Counted from the stretch's first letter, positions 47,507 through 56,686 are shown. The stretch is 64,000 bases of DNA from Serinibacter arcticus (GCF_003121705.1 NZ_PYHR01000002.1:2914001-2978000), one strand, 5' to 3'. Numbers and translations: made by a program. The notes: generated from the sequence alone by a model not told the origin.

Positions 47507-48664
47507 TCAGCGCCGCACGCGCACGCGCAGCCCGTCGGGCTGGATGCGCACGCGGAGCGCGATCGCGTCGCCGATGAGGTCGCCGTCGACCTGCACGGCG
47601 TGCGGCTCCTCGAGCCGGACCGAGACCGTGCGTGCACGCCAGAAGTCGATGCGCGACGGGTTGTAGACGTTCGACGAGCGCCAGCCGAGCCCCTGCAGCA
47701 GCACGCGCCAGAGCAGCGACGCCCAGCCGATGAGGCCGCCGCGGGTGTCGATCGCGGCGACGTCGAGGTAGCCGTCGTCGAGCTCGGCGTCGGGGAGCAG
47801 CACGATCCCGCCGGGCAGCCGGCCGCAGTTGGCGAAGAGCAGGGTACGCACGCGCTGCTGGTCCCAGCCGCCGTTGCCGATGCGGAGCGACAGGCGCGTG
47901 CGGCGCGCGTGCAGGTGCCGGACGCCGACCAGGAAGTACGCGACCCAGCCGACCCGTCGCTTGAGGTCGTCGTCGGCCCCGGCGACCATCGCGGCGTCGA
48001 AACCGAGCCCGGCCATGACGAGGAACAGGTGCTCGCGCTCCGGAGCCGGACTGCCGGACGCGATCTCGTCGTCGGTGGGCTCGTCGCCGGCCGGGGGCCG
48101 CGCGGTGAGCCAGCCGAGGTCCATCGCCATGTCGCGGCCCGAGAGCGCCGTGCGGACCTGGTGCGGCAGCCCGTCGACGGGGAGGTCGAGGTTGCGGGCG
48201 AGCAGGTTGCCGGTGCCGGCGGGGATGAGGGCCATCGGGACGTTGGTGCCGGCGAGGGCCTCCGCGACGGCCCGGACGGTGCCGTCCCCACCCGCGGCGA
48301 CGACGACGCTCGCCCCCGCCTCGAGCGCCGAGCGAGCCTGGCCGACGCCCGGATCCTCCGCCGTCGTGCGGTACACGAGAGGTTCCGGCATGCCGAGCTC
48401 TCTCGCGGTGAGGCGGGCGAGGTTCTCGAGCGCGGTGACGTCGGTGACCTTGATCGGGTTGACGATGAAGGCGGCGGGACCGTCGGGGACGGCCGGGGCG
48501 TCGTCGGGCAGCGGGGACACGGTGAGCGTGGTCCGCGGGGCGCGCAGCGCGGGCGACGTGCGGGAGGCGCGCTGCTCGCGGTAGCCGATGACGGAGATGA
48601 TCAGGGCGATGGTGGCGATGGCGAGCGCGATGATGCCGATCACCAGGGCCGCGTTCGCTGTCAC
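47507..48664 (-). CDS. Diacylglycerol kinase family protein (membrane-anchored)
   Basis: 385 residues. One N-terminal membrane segment ([20 protein letters not shown]), then a DAGK catalytic domain: [24 protein letters not shown] and [12 protein letters not shown]. The C-terminal lobe has the ...VQVDGD motif of LCB5/YegS-type lipid kinases. Phosphorylates a lipid such as diacylglycerol, or a related molecule. GTG 48664 is favoured because the -10-like box is 7 bases upstream. Converges with pheA. Confidence 0.87.
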   Translation of the reverse strand: MTANAALVIGIIALAIATIALIISVIGYREQRASRTSPALRAPRTTLTVSPLPDDAPAVPDGPAAFIVNPIKVTDVTALENLARLTARELGMPEPLVYRTTAEDPGVGQARSALEAGASVVVAAGGDGTVRAVAEALAGTNVPMALIPAGTGNLLARNLDLPVDGLPHQVRTALSGRDMAMDLGWLTARPPAGDEPTDDEIASGSPAPEREHLFLVMAGLGFDAAMVAGADDDLKRRVGWVAYFLVGVRHLHARRTRLSLRIGNGGWDQQRVRTLLFANCGRLPGGIVLLPDAELDDGYLDVAAIDTRGGLIGWASLLWRVLLQGLGWRSSNVYNPSRIDFWRARTVSVRLEEPHAVQVDGDLIGDAIALRVRIQPDGLRVRVRR

Positions 48665-48671
48665 AGGGGCA

Positions 48672-48677
48672 ACCGTA
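48672..48677 (-). promoter_or_regulatory. -10-like box of leaderless start (DAGK-like gene)
   Basis: Minus-strand TACGGT, 7 bases, GTG 48664. Confidence 0.4.
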
Positions 48678-48722
48678 GTCGCGGTGCGCGGGCGGGCCGC
48701 CGGCGGTGAGCGCCTCGCGCGC

Positions 48723-48851
48723 TGCGGACGGCCCTCGCTGTCTGCGGACGGATGGGGGAGTCCGTTGCGCCCGCTCGGCATCGGTGCAGGTCAGAGGCTT
48801 GGCATCGCGACGGCGTGCGGTTCCGTCCGCAGACAGCGAGGGTCGTCCGCA
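48723..48851. repeat. Long intergenic inverted repeat, 29-bp arms (DAGK / serS)
   Basis: Arms 48723-48751 and 48823-48851 pair at 28 of 29 positions; the 71-base loop is long. Each arm itself holds two copies of GCGGACG flanking CCTCGCTGTC. A further partial copy (TCCGCAGACGGCGAGGG) follows the right arm. Lies between divergent genes, so it is not a terminator for either. Confidence 0.8.
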
Positions 48852-48910
48852 GACGGCGAGGGCGACGCGGGCCACGCGGGCCGACCGGGCGCCGCTGCGT
48901 CCCCACCCCG

Positions 48911-48916
48911 TAACCT
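48911..48916 (+). promoter_or_regulatory. -10-like box of leaderless start (serS)
   Basis: TAACCT, 7 bases, GTG 48924. Confidence 0.5.
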
Positions 48917-48923
48917 TGCAGGT

Positions 48924-50192
48924 GTGATCGACATCAAGGCTCTGCGCGACAACCCCGACCTCGGCCGCCGCAGCCAGCACGCTCGCGGCGCCGACGAGAC
49001 CCTCGTCGACCGGATCCTCGCCGCGGACGAGAAGCAGCGCTCGCTCCTCACCGCGTTCGAGACGCTCCGCGCCGAGCAGAAGGCGATCTCCAAGTCGGTC
49101 GGCAAGGCCTCCCCGGAGGAGCGCCCCGCCGTCCTCGCGCAGGCGAAGGCGCTGGCCGACGGCGTGAAGGAGGCCGAGGCCGCGGCCGACGCCGCCCGCA
49201 CCGAGCTGGACACGCTCGTCTGGCAGATGCCGAACCTGGTCGTCGACGGCGTCCCCGAGGGCGGGGAGGACGACTACGTCGTGCTGCGCCACGAGGGCAC
49301 GATCCGCGACTTCGCCGCGGAGGGCTTCGAGCCCAAGGACCACCTCGAGATCGGCGAGGGTCTGGGCGGGATCGACATGGCGCGCGGCGCCAAGGTCTCC
49401 GGCTCGCGCTTCCACTACCTCGTCGGCCTCGGCGCGCGCCTCCAGCTCGCGCTGCTCAACGCCGCGATGGACCGCGCGATCGCGCACGGCTTCCTCCCGG
49501 TCATCACCCCGACGCTGGTCAAGCCGGAGATCATGGCCGGCACCGGCTTCCTCGGCGCGCACGCGGACGAGATCTACCACTTGCCCGCGGACGACCTCTA
49601 CCTCGTCGGCACCTCGGAGGTCGCCCTCGCCGGGTACCACTCGGGCGAGATCGTCGACCTCGAGGACGGCCCGCTGCGGTACGCCGGCTGGAGCTCGTGC
49701 TTCCGCCGCGAGGCCGGCGCCGGCGGCAAGGACAACCGCGGCATCGTGCGTGTCCACCAGTTCGACAAGATCGAGATGTTCACCTGGGTCAAGCAGGAGG
49801 ACGCGGCCGCCGAGCACGAGCGCCTCCTCGCCTGGCAGGAGGAGATGCTCGCGATCGCCGGCCTTCCCTACCGCGTCATCGACACCGCCGCGGGCGACCT
49901 CGGCTCCTCGGCCGCGCGCAAGTTCGACTGCGAGGCGTGGGTCCCGAGCCAGGGCACGTTCCGCGAGATGACGTCGACGTCGAACTGCACCACGTTCCAG
50001 GCCCGTCGCCTCGGCGTCCGCGAGCGCACCGAGGACGGCTCGACCCGCCCCGTCGCCACGCTCAACGGCACGCTCGCCACGACGCGCTGGATCGTCGCGA
50101 TCCTCGAGAACCACCAGCAGGCCGACGGGTCCGTCACGGTCCCGGAGGGCCTGCGCGGCTACCTCGGCGGCCTCGCGGAGCTGCGCGCGTGA
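48924..50192 (+). CDS. serS: Seryl-tRNA synthetase
   Basis: 422 residues. N-terminal coiled-coil arm (about 30-100) that contacts the tRNA-Ser variable arm; class II catalytic core with motif 2 [18 protein letters not shown] (about 257-274) and motif 3 [16 protein letters not shown] (about 380-395); TSEVAL block near 232. GTG start without Shine-Dalgarno, directly after a -10-like box. Overlaps the HAD gene by four bases. A tRNA-Ser gene lies at 60145. Confidence 0.96.
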   Translation: MIDIKALRDNPDLGRRSQHARGADETLVDRILAADEKQRSLLTAFETLRAEQKAISKSVGKASPEERPAVLAQAKALADGVKEAEAAADAARTELDTLVWQMPNLVVDGVPEGGEDDYVVLRHEGTIRDFAAEGFEPKDHLEIGEGLGGIDMARGAKVSGSRFHYLVGLGARLQLALLNAAMDRAIAHGFLPVITPTLVKPEIMAGTGFLGAHADEIYHLPADDLYLVGTSEVALAGYHSGEIVDLEDGPLRYAGWSSCFRREAGAGGKDNRGIVRVHQFDKIEMFTWVKQEDAAAEHERLLAWQEEMLAIAGLPYRVIDTAAGDLGSSAARKFDCEAWVPSQGTFREMTSTSNCTTFQARRLGVRERTEDGSTRPVATLNGTLATTRWIVAILENHQQADGSVTVPEGLRGYLGGLAELRA

Positions 50193-51100
50193 CGGCAGCC
50201 GAGTACGACGGCGGGGAGTACGCCGGCAGCGCGTTCGAGGACGCCGACCTGGTCGACACCCCGGCGTTCGACGCCGCGATGCTCGAGTCCGCCGGCATCA
50301 CCGCCGGCGCGGACACCCTGGTCGCGCTCGACATCGACGGCACCTTGCTCGGCCACGACGGCACCCTGAGCGCCGGGGTGCGCGACGCCGTCGCGGCCCT
50401 GCGCGACTCCGGCACCCACGTGGTGCTCTCCACGGGACGGGGCACGCCCGCGGTGCTGCCGGTCGCTGCCCAGCTCGGCCTGACGCACGGCTGGGCCGTG
50501 TGCTCCAACGGCGCCGTCACCCTGCGCCTGGACCCGGAGCTCGACGGCGGGTACGAGTTCGTGGAGGTCGTCACGTTCGACCCGGGCCCGGCCGTTCGGA
50601 TGCTGCTCGCCGAGGACCCGGACGTGCTGGTCGCCGTCGAGGACCTCGGGCGCGGCTTCAAGGTGAGCGCCCCGTTCCCCGTGGGGGAGCTCGGCGACCC
50701 GGTCGAGGTCGTGACGCTGGACGAGCTGCTCGCCGCACCGGTCGCGCGCGTGACGCTGCGCGCGCCGGGCCGCCCGTCCGAGGACTTCATCGCGCTGGTC
50801 GAGCGCGCCGGCATGCACGGCGTGACCTACGCCGTCGGCTGGACGGCCTGGCTCGACATCACGCCCGACGGCGTCTCGAAGGCCTCGGCGCTCGAGCGCG
50901 TGCGCGGGTGGGCGGGCGTCGAGCTCGCGCGCACCGTCGCCGCGGGTGACGGCATGAACGACCGCGAGATGCTGCAGTGGGCGGGCGTCGGCGTCGCGAT
51001 GGGCAACGCGGATCCCGGCACGGTCGCGCTGGCCGACGCGGTCACGACCACCGTGCACGACGACGGCGTGGTCGCCGTGCTGCGCGCCGTCCTGCGCTGA
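50189..51100 (+). CDS. HAD-superfamily (Cof-type) phosphatase
   Basis: 303 residues. HAD motif [13 protein letters not shown] (about residue 46), motif II STGRGTP, and the C-terminal [10 protein letters not shown] (about 252). Class IIb Cof-type hydrolase acting on sugar phosphates or similar small phosphates. An N-terminal extension of about 40 acidic residues precedes the domain. Translationally coupled to serS (GTGA), a pairing frequent in actinobacteria. Confidence 0.92.
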   Translation: MTAAEYDGGEYAGSAFEDADLVDTPAFDAAMLESAGITAGADTLVALDIDGTLLGHDGTLSAGVRDAVAALRDSGTHVVLSTGRGTPAVLPVAAQLGLTHGWAVCSNGAVTLRLDPELDGGYEFVEVVTFDPGPAVRMLLAEDPDVLVAVEDLGRGFKVSAPFPVGELGDPVEVVTLDELLAAPVARVTLRAPGRPSEDFIALVERAGMHGVTYAVGWTAWLDITPDGVSKASALERVRGWAGVELARTVAAGDGMNDREMLQWAGVGVAMGNADPGTVALADAVTTTVHDDGVVAVLRAVLR

Positions 51101-51118
51101 GCCGGCCCACGTCGTCGC

Positions 51119-51187
51119 CGAGAGCGATCCAACCGCGCCCGCGGCGACGTCGGCTCCGTCGTCGCGACGGCGGATGGATCGCTCTCG
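51119..51187. repeat. Intergenic inverted repeat, HAD / bpa (convergent)
   Basis: CGAGAGCGATCCA (51119-51131) and TGGATCGCTCTCG (51175-51187), perfect 13-bp arms, with a further GC-rich partial stem inside. Confidence 0.75.
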
Positions 51188-51209
51188 CGAGCGGCGGGAG
51201 GCCGAGCAG

Positions 51210-51736
51210 CTACAGGTACTGGCCCGGGTGCGGGCGACCGTCGGGCGCGCCGTCCGGCGCCTGACCCGCCGCCGCAGCAGCACCCGGCGGCAGCTGGTGC
51301 GCGAGCGCCGCGGCCTGCGCCGCCTGGAGCTGCTGCGCCGCGATCGCCGTCTGGATCCCGTGGAACAGACCCTCGAGCCACCCGACCAGCTGCGCCTGCG
51401 CGATCCGCAGCTCGGCGTCGGTGGGCGCCTCGCCGTCGTCGTCCGCGAGCGGGAGCGAGAGCCGGCGCAGCTCCTCCGCGAGCTCGGGGGAGAGCGCTGA
51501 CTCGAGCTCGTGCACGGACGCCCGGTGGATGGTGACGAGGCGCTCGCGGGCGTCGGCGTCGAGCGGCGCGGAGCGCACCTCCTCGAGCAGGTGCCGGATC
51601 ATCGTGCCGATCCGCATCACCTTGCCCGGCTGCCCGACGGCGACCGGTCGCCGCTGGTCGTCCGGCTCACCGCCCGGCGCGGCCCCGGCCTCGGGCGCGG
51701 TGGTCTCGGGGCGGGCTTCGCGGCGTCGTCGTCCAT
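51210..51736 (-). CDS. bpa: Bacterial proteasome activator Bpa/PafE (frameshifted N-terminus)
   Basis: The core from about 51626 matches Bpa: VMRIGTMIRHLLEEVRSAPLD, ELRIAQAQLVGWLEGLFHGI and the C-terminal GQYL that docks in the 20S proteasome pore. Bpa forms an ATP-independent ring that feeds unfolded proteins to the proteasome. The expected N-terminal extension is present but split: ATG 51736 opens MDDDAAKPAP in one frame and TTAPEAGAAPGGEPDDQ continues in the bpa frame. One extra base in the G-run 51708-51711 joins them, giving about 175 residues, close to the mycobacterial protein. Without it, translation could only begin at 51620 or 51617. No proteasome genes are in the window. Confidence 0.87.
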
Positions 51737-51781
51737 CGCCCCATCATGACTCCCCTGCCGCGATCGGGGAGAGGTGGAAGA

Positions 51782-53092
51782 GTGGAGGTCGTGACCAACG
51801 ACGCCACGACCACGCCCTCCGTCCGCTCCGCGATCGACGCCCCCCTCGGCTGGCTCGGCAGCCCGGCCCACGCGCGCTGGCTCGAGCAGCACACCGACGA
51901 GCTCATCGCCTTCGCCTCGGGCAGCGCGATCGACGCCGGCTTCGGCTACCTGCTCGGCGACGGCGAGCTCCGCGGCGGTGACGACGCCGTCGACGGCGAG
52001 GCTGAGCTCTGGATCACCTGCCGGATGATCCACTCCTACAGCCTCGGCGTGCTGCTCGGCCGCCCGGGCTGCGCCGTCCTGGTCGACCACGGCCTCGCGA
52101 CGCTCGAGCAGACGTTCGCCGACCACGCGAGCGGTGGGTGGTTCTCCAAGGTCGCCCCGGAGGGCCCGACGGCGGACGTCAAGGAGGCGTACGCGCACGC
52201 GTTCGTGCTGCTCGCGACCTCCTCCGCGCTGCTCGCCGGCCGCGACGGCGCCGACATCCTGCTCGAGCGGGCCAAGCAGGTGCACCTCAGCCGGTTCTGG
52301 AACGAGGACGAGGGCATGGCGGTGGAGTCGTGGAACGCCGACTTCACCGAGTGCGAGGACTACCGCGGCGTCAACGCGAACATGCACACGGTCGAGGCCT
52401 ACCTCGCGGTGGCCGACGCGACCGGCGAGGACGTCTGGCGCGAGCGCGCGCTGCGGATCCTGGAGCGCGTGCTCGGCTACGCGAAGGACTTCTCCTGGCG
52501 CATCCCGGAGCACTTCACCACCTCGTGGGAGCCGCTGCCCGACTACAACACCGACGAGCGGGCGCACCCGTTCCGCCCGTACGGCGCGACCGTGGGGCAC
52601 TGGTTCGAGTGGGCGCGGCTCGCGCTGCACGCCCGTGCCGCGGTCCTGGCCCACGGGGGCAGCGAGGGCGAGACGGCCTACCTGCTGGACTCCGCCGTCG
52701 CCCTCTTCGAGGCGGGGGTGCGCGAGGGCTGGGCGGTCGACGGCGCGGACGGCTTCGTCTACACCGTGGACTTCGACGGCGCACCCGTCGTGCGCGACCG
52801 GATGCACTGGGTGGTGACGGAGGCGATCGCGGCGGCCGCGGCGCTGTGGCGCGCGACGGGGGAGACCGGCTACGCCACCTGGTACGCGACCTGGTGGGAC
52901 TACGCGCAGCTGACGATGCTCGACGGTTCCGGGTCCTGGGTGCACCAGCTCGACGTCGACAATCACCCGGCCGACTCGGTCTGGCCGGGCAAGCCCGACA
53001 TCTACCACGCCATCCAGGCGAGCCTCATCCCGCGGCTGCCGCTGTGGCCGGCGCTCGCGAGCGCGGTGAAGGCGGGGCTGCTCGACAGCTGA
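51782..53092 (+). CDS. AGE family epimerase/isomerase
   Basis: 436 residues. All-helical (alpha/alpha)6 barrel of the N-acylglucosamine 2-epimerase family. Family features: CRMIHSYSLG near 80, the His in NANMHTVEAYLAVAD near 203, GHWFEWARL near 275 and DRMHWVVTEAIAAAAAL near 340. Closest in type to aldose-ketose isomerases such as YihS and mannose isomerase, which would suit a mannan degrader, but the substrate is inference. GTG 51782 is preferred for the GAGAGGTGG upstream. Confidence 0.88.
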   Translation: MEVVTNDATTTPSVRSAIDAPLGWLGSPAHARWLEQHTDELIAFASGSAIDAGFGYLLGDGELRGGDDAVDGEAELWITCRMIHSYSLGVLLGRPGCAVLVDHGLATLEQTFADHASGGWFSKVAPEGPTADVKEAYAHAFVLLATSSALLAGRDGADILLERAKQVHLSRFWNEDEGMAVESWNADFTECEDYRGVNANMHTVEAYLAVADATGEDVWRERALRILERVLGYAKDFSWRIPEHFTTSWEPLPDYNTDERAHPFRPYGATVGHWFEWARLALHARAAVLAHGGSEGETAYLLDSAVALFEAGVREGWAVDGADGFVYTVDFDGAPVVRDRMHWVVTEAIAAAAALWRATGETGYATWYATWWDYAQLTMLDGSGSWVHQLDVDNHPADSVWPGKPDIYHAIQASLIPRLPLWPALASAVKAGLLDS

Positions 53093-53121
53093 GGGCCGTC
53101 GGCCGAGGCGGCGGCGCCCGC

Positions 53122-53177
53122 CGAGAACGGTCCAGCTCGCGGCTGGAGGCTGGTAGCCGCGAGCTGGGCCGTTCTCG
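53122..53177. repeat. Long intergenic palindrome, AGE / DUF559 (convergent)
   Basis: Arms 53122-53144 (CGAGAACGGTCCAGCTCGCG...) and 53155-53177 pair at 22 of 23 positions, loop 10. Arm sequence nearly identical to that of the palindrome at 54207. Confidence 0.85.
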
Positions 53178-53192
53178 ATGGGTCGGATCCCG

Positions 53193-54110
53193 TTACCGTC
53201 CCAGGGCTTTCCGGATCTGGGCCGGCACGTAGCCCGGCCGGCGCAGGTCCTGGACGGTGAAGCGCAGGACGACGATCCGCCCCGCGGCGACCAACGCGTT
53301 CTGGCGCGCGCGGTCCGCGTAGGCGGCCTCGGGGTGCTCGTGCACCTCGCGGCCGTCGATCTCGACGACGAGCCACCGGCCGCCGGGGAGTCGCCAGGCG
53401 AGATCGCCCCGCAGGACCCGACCGTCGGGCAGCTGGATCGGTAGCTGCACCGCGTCCGGCGGGATCCCGGCGTCCACGCACTCCAGGCGCGCCCAGGTCT
53501 CGAGGAACGACTCCGCCCGACCGTCCGCGAGGTCGAGGCAGCACCGGAGGTGGCGAGCCCCGCGTCGACCGGCCGTGAGCTCCCGCACGGCGTCGATCGA
53601 GCTGAGGGTCCCCGACGCGAGGGCGGAGTCGACGGCGGCGGTGAGGTGGAGCCGACCGAGCTGGGTCGCGGACTGCGTGAGCGCCCACGGCACCGTCGCC
53701 GCGCGCGTGCCGCCGGCGAGCGTCACGACCTCGAACCGACGGTGCTGACTCACGAGTTGACCCGGGCGGTCCTGGTGGTCGGCCCGCGCAGCCGTGGCGC
53801 GGATCCGCAGGGGCAGACCGCGGTTGCCGTGGAGCGCCAGGGCGGCGACGCCGGTCGCGACGGCGTCGTCCCCGCACCGGACGAGAGCGAGATGGGCGGC
53901 GCGCACCCGCTGCTCGGACGGAGTCCGCGCGGCGTGGGGGTCGGTGTCGAGGACGCCGGGGGCGGGCCGGTCCCACAGGCCCGCCTCGACCCGACGTCGT
54001 CGCGAGTCGGACAGGACGCCGAGGCGGGTGCAGTCGTGGGCGGTGACGTAGCCGCTGCGCCGGGCGGCGACGTGCAGCAGCTCGGCGGGGAGGGGAGGGA
54101 ACCGTGACAT
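53193..54110 (-). CDS. DUF559-like endonuclease-domain protein
   Basis: 305 residues. The N-terminal part has a winged-helix AbiEi-like look (GYVTAHDCTRLGVLSDSRRRR). The C-terminal part resembles the DUF559/Vsr-type nuclease fold: LRGDLAWRLPGGRWLVVEID, then YADRARQNALVAAGRIVVLRFT. Such proteins are common single genes in actinobacteria with no known role. ATG 54110 has GAGGG upstream. I see no antitoxin or phage partner. Confidence 0.78.
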   Translation of the reverse strand: MSRFPPLPAELLHVAARRSGYVTAHDCTRLGVLSDSRRRRVEAGLWDRPAPGVLDTDPHAARTPSEQRVRAAHLALVRCGDDAVATGVAALALHGNRGLPLRIRATAARADHQDRPGQLVSQHRRFEVVTLAGGTRAATVPWALTQSATQLGRLHLTAAVDSALASGTLSSIDAVRELTAGRRGARHLRCCLDLADGRAESFLETWARLECVDAGIPPDAVQLPIQLPDGRVLRGDLAWRLPGGRWLVVEIDGREVHEHPEAAYADRARQNALVAAGRIVVLRFTVQDLRRPGYVPAQIRKALGR

Positions 54111-54206
54111 CCCGGGACAGTGGCAGCCGGGAGGTCGGGGCGTGGTCGGCCGTCCCCAGGCAGACGGGCCACGGATCGGTCGACGTCTGTGGGGACAGTC
54201 GAGCCC

Positions 54207-54266
54207 CGCGAGAACGCCCCAGCTCGCGGCTCGGCGGCCGGAGCCGCGAGCTGGCTCGTTCTCGCG
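54207..54266. repeat. Long intergenic palindrome A, DUF559 / DoxX gap
   Basis: Arms 54207-54231 (CGCGAGAACGCCCCAGCTCG...) and 54242-54266 pair at 23 of 25 positions, loop 10. In the 301-base gap 54111-54411, which holds no gene. Confidence 0.85.
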
Positions 54267-54277
54267 AGCGCCGGTGC

Positions 54278-54339
54278 CCGCGAGAACGAGCTGGCTCGCG
54301 GATAGGGGGGCTGAGGCGCGAGGTGGGGCGTTCTCGCGG
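54278..54339. repeat. Long intergenic palindrome B, DUF559 / DoxX gap
   Basis: CCGCGAGAACG (54278-54288) pairs with CGTTCTCGCGG (54329-54339); the inner arms pair only partly. Starts 11 bases after palindrome A and has the same GAGAACG outer arm. Confidence 0.7.
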
Positions 54340-54411
54340 ACGACGCCGGAGGGGCCGGCCACCGTGCGGTGACCGGCCCCTCCGGGTCGTGGTTCAGATC
54401 AGTGGCTCAGA

Positions 54412-54996
54412 TCAGCGGAGCCACCGGTTCTTCTTGACCAGGTCCAGGCCGCCCCACCACTTGCCCAGGCCCCAGGTGTCACCGGCGAGCGTCGCGGCGG
54501 CGATCAGGAGGAGGCACGCCTCCACCCAGTGCGAGTCGAGGATGGGGTTGGTGCTCCCGGCCACGAACACGGGCCACTCGGCGAGGTACATGAAGATCAT
54601 CAGCAGCGTGCCGCTGACGGCGGCGATCCGGAGCCCGGCGCCGGCGAGCATCGCGACGCCGATCCCGAGCAGCCCCGCCATGAACAGGACGTCGCCGAAC
54701 GGGTTGATGAAGAGCTCGAAGAAGCCCTTGAACGGCGAGGTGCCGTCGGGGCCGGTCATGCCCTTGAGGAAGCCCTGGGCGGGGGTGCCGCCGTTGATCC
54801 AGGCGCGCTCGGCCGGCGTCGAGAAGCCGAGGCCGAAGGTCTTGTCGAGGAAGGGCCAGAGGAAGAAGAACCCGATCACGATCCGGGAGAACGCCAGCAC
54901 CTTGCGGGCCAGCGGGCTGGTGACGATCGACGCCTGGCTCTCGGCGGTGAGAGTCGTGGTGGTCGACGTGGTTGCGCGTTGCGCGGTCGCGCTCAT
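54412..54996 (-). CDS. DoxX-family membrane protein
   Basis: 194 residues, four to five membrane segments. FSRIVIGFFFLWPFLDKTFGLG in segment 1 and the GLLGIGVAMLAGAGLRIAA region fit DoxX/DoxD-like proteins. Some members take part in thiol redox processes; the role here is not known. ATG 54996 is chosen with AAGGA upstream. Stands alone. Confidence 0.85.
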   Translation of the reverse strand: MSATAQRATTSTTTTLTAESQASIVTSPLARKVLAFSRIVIGFFFLWPFLDKTFGLGFSTPAERAWINGGTPAQGFLKGMTGPDGTSPFKGFFELFINPFGDVLFMAGLLGIGVAMLAGAGLRIAAVSGTLLMIFMYLAEWPVFVAGSTNPILDSHWVEACLLLIAAATLAGDTWGLGKWWGGLDLVKKNRWLR

Positions 54997-55127
54997 CTTC
55001 TCGGTCCTTTCGGGGCGAGGGTCGCGGTGTGCGACCCGATGACTCCACCCTCCCGCGCCCGCGCGCCGATATCTCGGGCCCAAGGTCCCAACTTTCCGAG
55101 CGCCCGGTCTCGCGACCAGAGGGTCCC

Positions 55128-55916
55128 TCAGGGGCGCGTGAGGAAGACCAGGCGATCGACGCCGTCGGGCACCTCGACCTCGCCCACGCCCAGATCCGCC
55201 CCCGCCCCCACCGGCTGCGCCACGAACAGGCTGACCTCGAACCCGCCCGGCAGCTCGCCCGCCCGCACCCGCGCGTCGCCCAGCGAGCGCGCCCGCGCGA
55301 CCTGCGCCGCCTGCCGCGGCCCGACGGCCGTGTTGAGGTTGATCCCGTCGGCGACGGCGCCCGCGAGCTCCACCATCGCGTCCGACCCGCCGCCCAGCAC
55401 GATCGGCGGCGCCTGCCCGGCCACGACGCCGGCGAGCCCGTCAGTCGCATACCTCCCGACGGCGTCGCTCCCGTTCCAGATCGCGCGCAGCGACGTGACG
55501 TACTCGCCCAGTCGCTCACGCCGCTCGGGCGCCGGGGCCGGCGCGCGCCGGAGAGCCGCGTCCTCGCGCGCGAAGGGCGACGACGGCGCCGACCCCGACC
55601 CGAGCCCGCACACCACGCGCCCGGGGGCGAGGTCGCCGAGCGTGTCCATCGCGAGCGCGAGCTGCGCCGGGTGGCGGTTGTGGAGGTTGGCCACGAGCGT
55701 GCCGAGCCGTACGCGCGACGTCCGCGCCGCGATGGCACCCAGCAGTGCGAACGGGTCGCGCGAGGCCCCGACGCCGGGCGCGGTGAGGGACGCGAGCGAG
55801 GTGATGTGGTCGAAGACCCAGACCCCGTCGTAGCCGTCGTCCTCGGCGCGGACGGCCAGGTCGACGATCGCGCGTGCGTCGCCGCCGAACGGGGAGATGA
55901 CCAGGTCGCGCCTCAT
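55128..55916 (-). CDS. LLM-class flavin-dependent oxidoreductase
   Basis: 262 residues. Luciferase-like (TIM barrel) oxidoreductase of the F420 or FMN type: VWVFDHI near 33, FALLGAIAARTSRVRLGTLV near 63, and the conserved LAMDTLGDLAPGRVVCGLGSG near 90. Somewhat short for the family. The TetR gene at 55966 is 49 bases upstream on the same strand, so TetR may control this gene. Confidence 0.88.
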   Translation of the reverse strand: MRRDLVISPFGGDARAIVDLAVRAEDDGYDGVWVFDHITSLASLTAPGVGASRDPFALLGAIAARTSRVRLGTLVANLHNRHPAQLALAMDTLGDLAPGRVVCGLGSGSAPSSPFAREDAALRRAPAPAPERRERLGEYVTSLRAIWNGSDAVGRYATDGLAGVVAGQAPPIVLGGGSDAMVELAGAVADGINLNTAVGPRQAAQVARARSLGDARVRAGELPGGFEVSLFVAQPVGAGADLGVGEVEVPDGVDRLVFLTRP

Positions 55917-55965
55917 CGGGCCATCCTCCTACGTGGCGGGCCTGCGACGGAGCCGCGACCCCGGC

Positions 55966-56556
55966 CTACCGCCGCCCGCGCAGGACGGCCGCGACGGCGT
56001 CGTCGAGCACCTGGAGCTCCTCGGCGGCGTCGTGCCGCGCGACGGGCAGGATCCGCGATGTCGCCAGACCGTCCACGACCGTCATGAGCAGCCGCGCCGA
56101 GCGTTCCTCGCTGCCGGGGGCGACGGCGCCCTCCTCCGCCAGCACCGCCAACCAGCCGGCGACCCGACGCCGGAGCTGGGCGCCGTTGGCGGCCCAGGCC
56201 AAGCGGCTCTCGGCCGTGGCGTCGGGGCCGAAGACGGCGGCGAGCGCCTCGGCCCACCGGCTGAACGGCAGCTCCTCGACCAGCGCCTGCGGCGGCAGCA
56301 GCTGCAGCAGGCACTCGGTCAACCGCTCGGCCGGCGGCCGGCTGGAGTCGCGGATCGCGAGCTCGGACGGCGGCTCCTCGAGCGCCCGGTCCAGCACCGC
56401 CTCGCGCAGCGCGCGCTGCGTGGGGAAGTAGTGGCGGAGAGTGCTGGCGCCGATCCCGGCCTCCAGCGCCACGGCGCGCACGGTCGGGCTGGACTCGGGG
56501 TCGGCGGCGAGCAGGCGGCGGGCCGCCTCGACGATCTGGTCGCGTCGGGTGTCCAC
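55966..56556 (-). CDS. TetR-family transcriptional regulator
   Basis: 196 residues. N-terminal HTH (VDTRRDQIVEAARRLLA, then IGASTLRHYFPTQRALREAVL) and a helical ligand domain. GTG 56556 is preferred because GAGAGGA is just upstream; GTG 56583 is possible. Two TAGCACAnTGTGCTA-like palindromes lie between it and the divergent CPBP gene, so it probably represses both sides. Confidence 0.92.
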   Translation of the reverse strand: MDTRRDQIVEAARRLLAADPESSPTVRAVALEAGIGASTLRHYFPTQRALREAVLDRALEEPPSELAIRDSSRPPAERLTECLLQLLPPQALVEELPFSRWAEALAAVFGPDATAESRLAWAANGAQLRRRVAGWLAVLAEEGAVAPGSEERSARLLMTVVDGLATSRILPVARHDAAEELQVLDDAVAAVLRGRR

Positions 56557-56577
56557 GGTGGTCCTCTCAGTGACGAC

Positions 56578-56592
56578 TAGCACATTGTACTA
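56578..56592. promoter_or_regulatory. TetR operator candidate 1
   Basis: TAGCACATTGTACTA, a 15-bp near-perfect palindrome in the divergent region, overlapping the alternative TetR start. Confidence 0.6.
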
Positions 56593-56616
56593 ACGGGACA
56601 TGCCTTGCTACTGTCC

Positions 56617-56631
56617 TGGCACAGTGTGCTA
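56617..56631. promoter_or_regulatory. TetR operator candidate 2
   Basis: TGGCACAGTGTGCTA, same consensus as candidate 1, centres 39 bases apart. A half site GTGCTAG follows at 56639. Confidence 0.6.
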
Positions 56632-56686
56632 GTACGCCGTGCTAGAGCCGATCGAGGAGCGCGGGAGCGCAGGGAGCAGGAGCACG

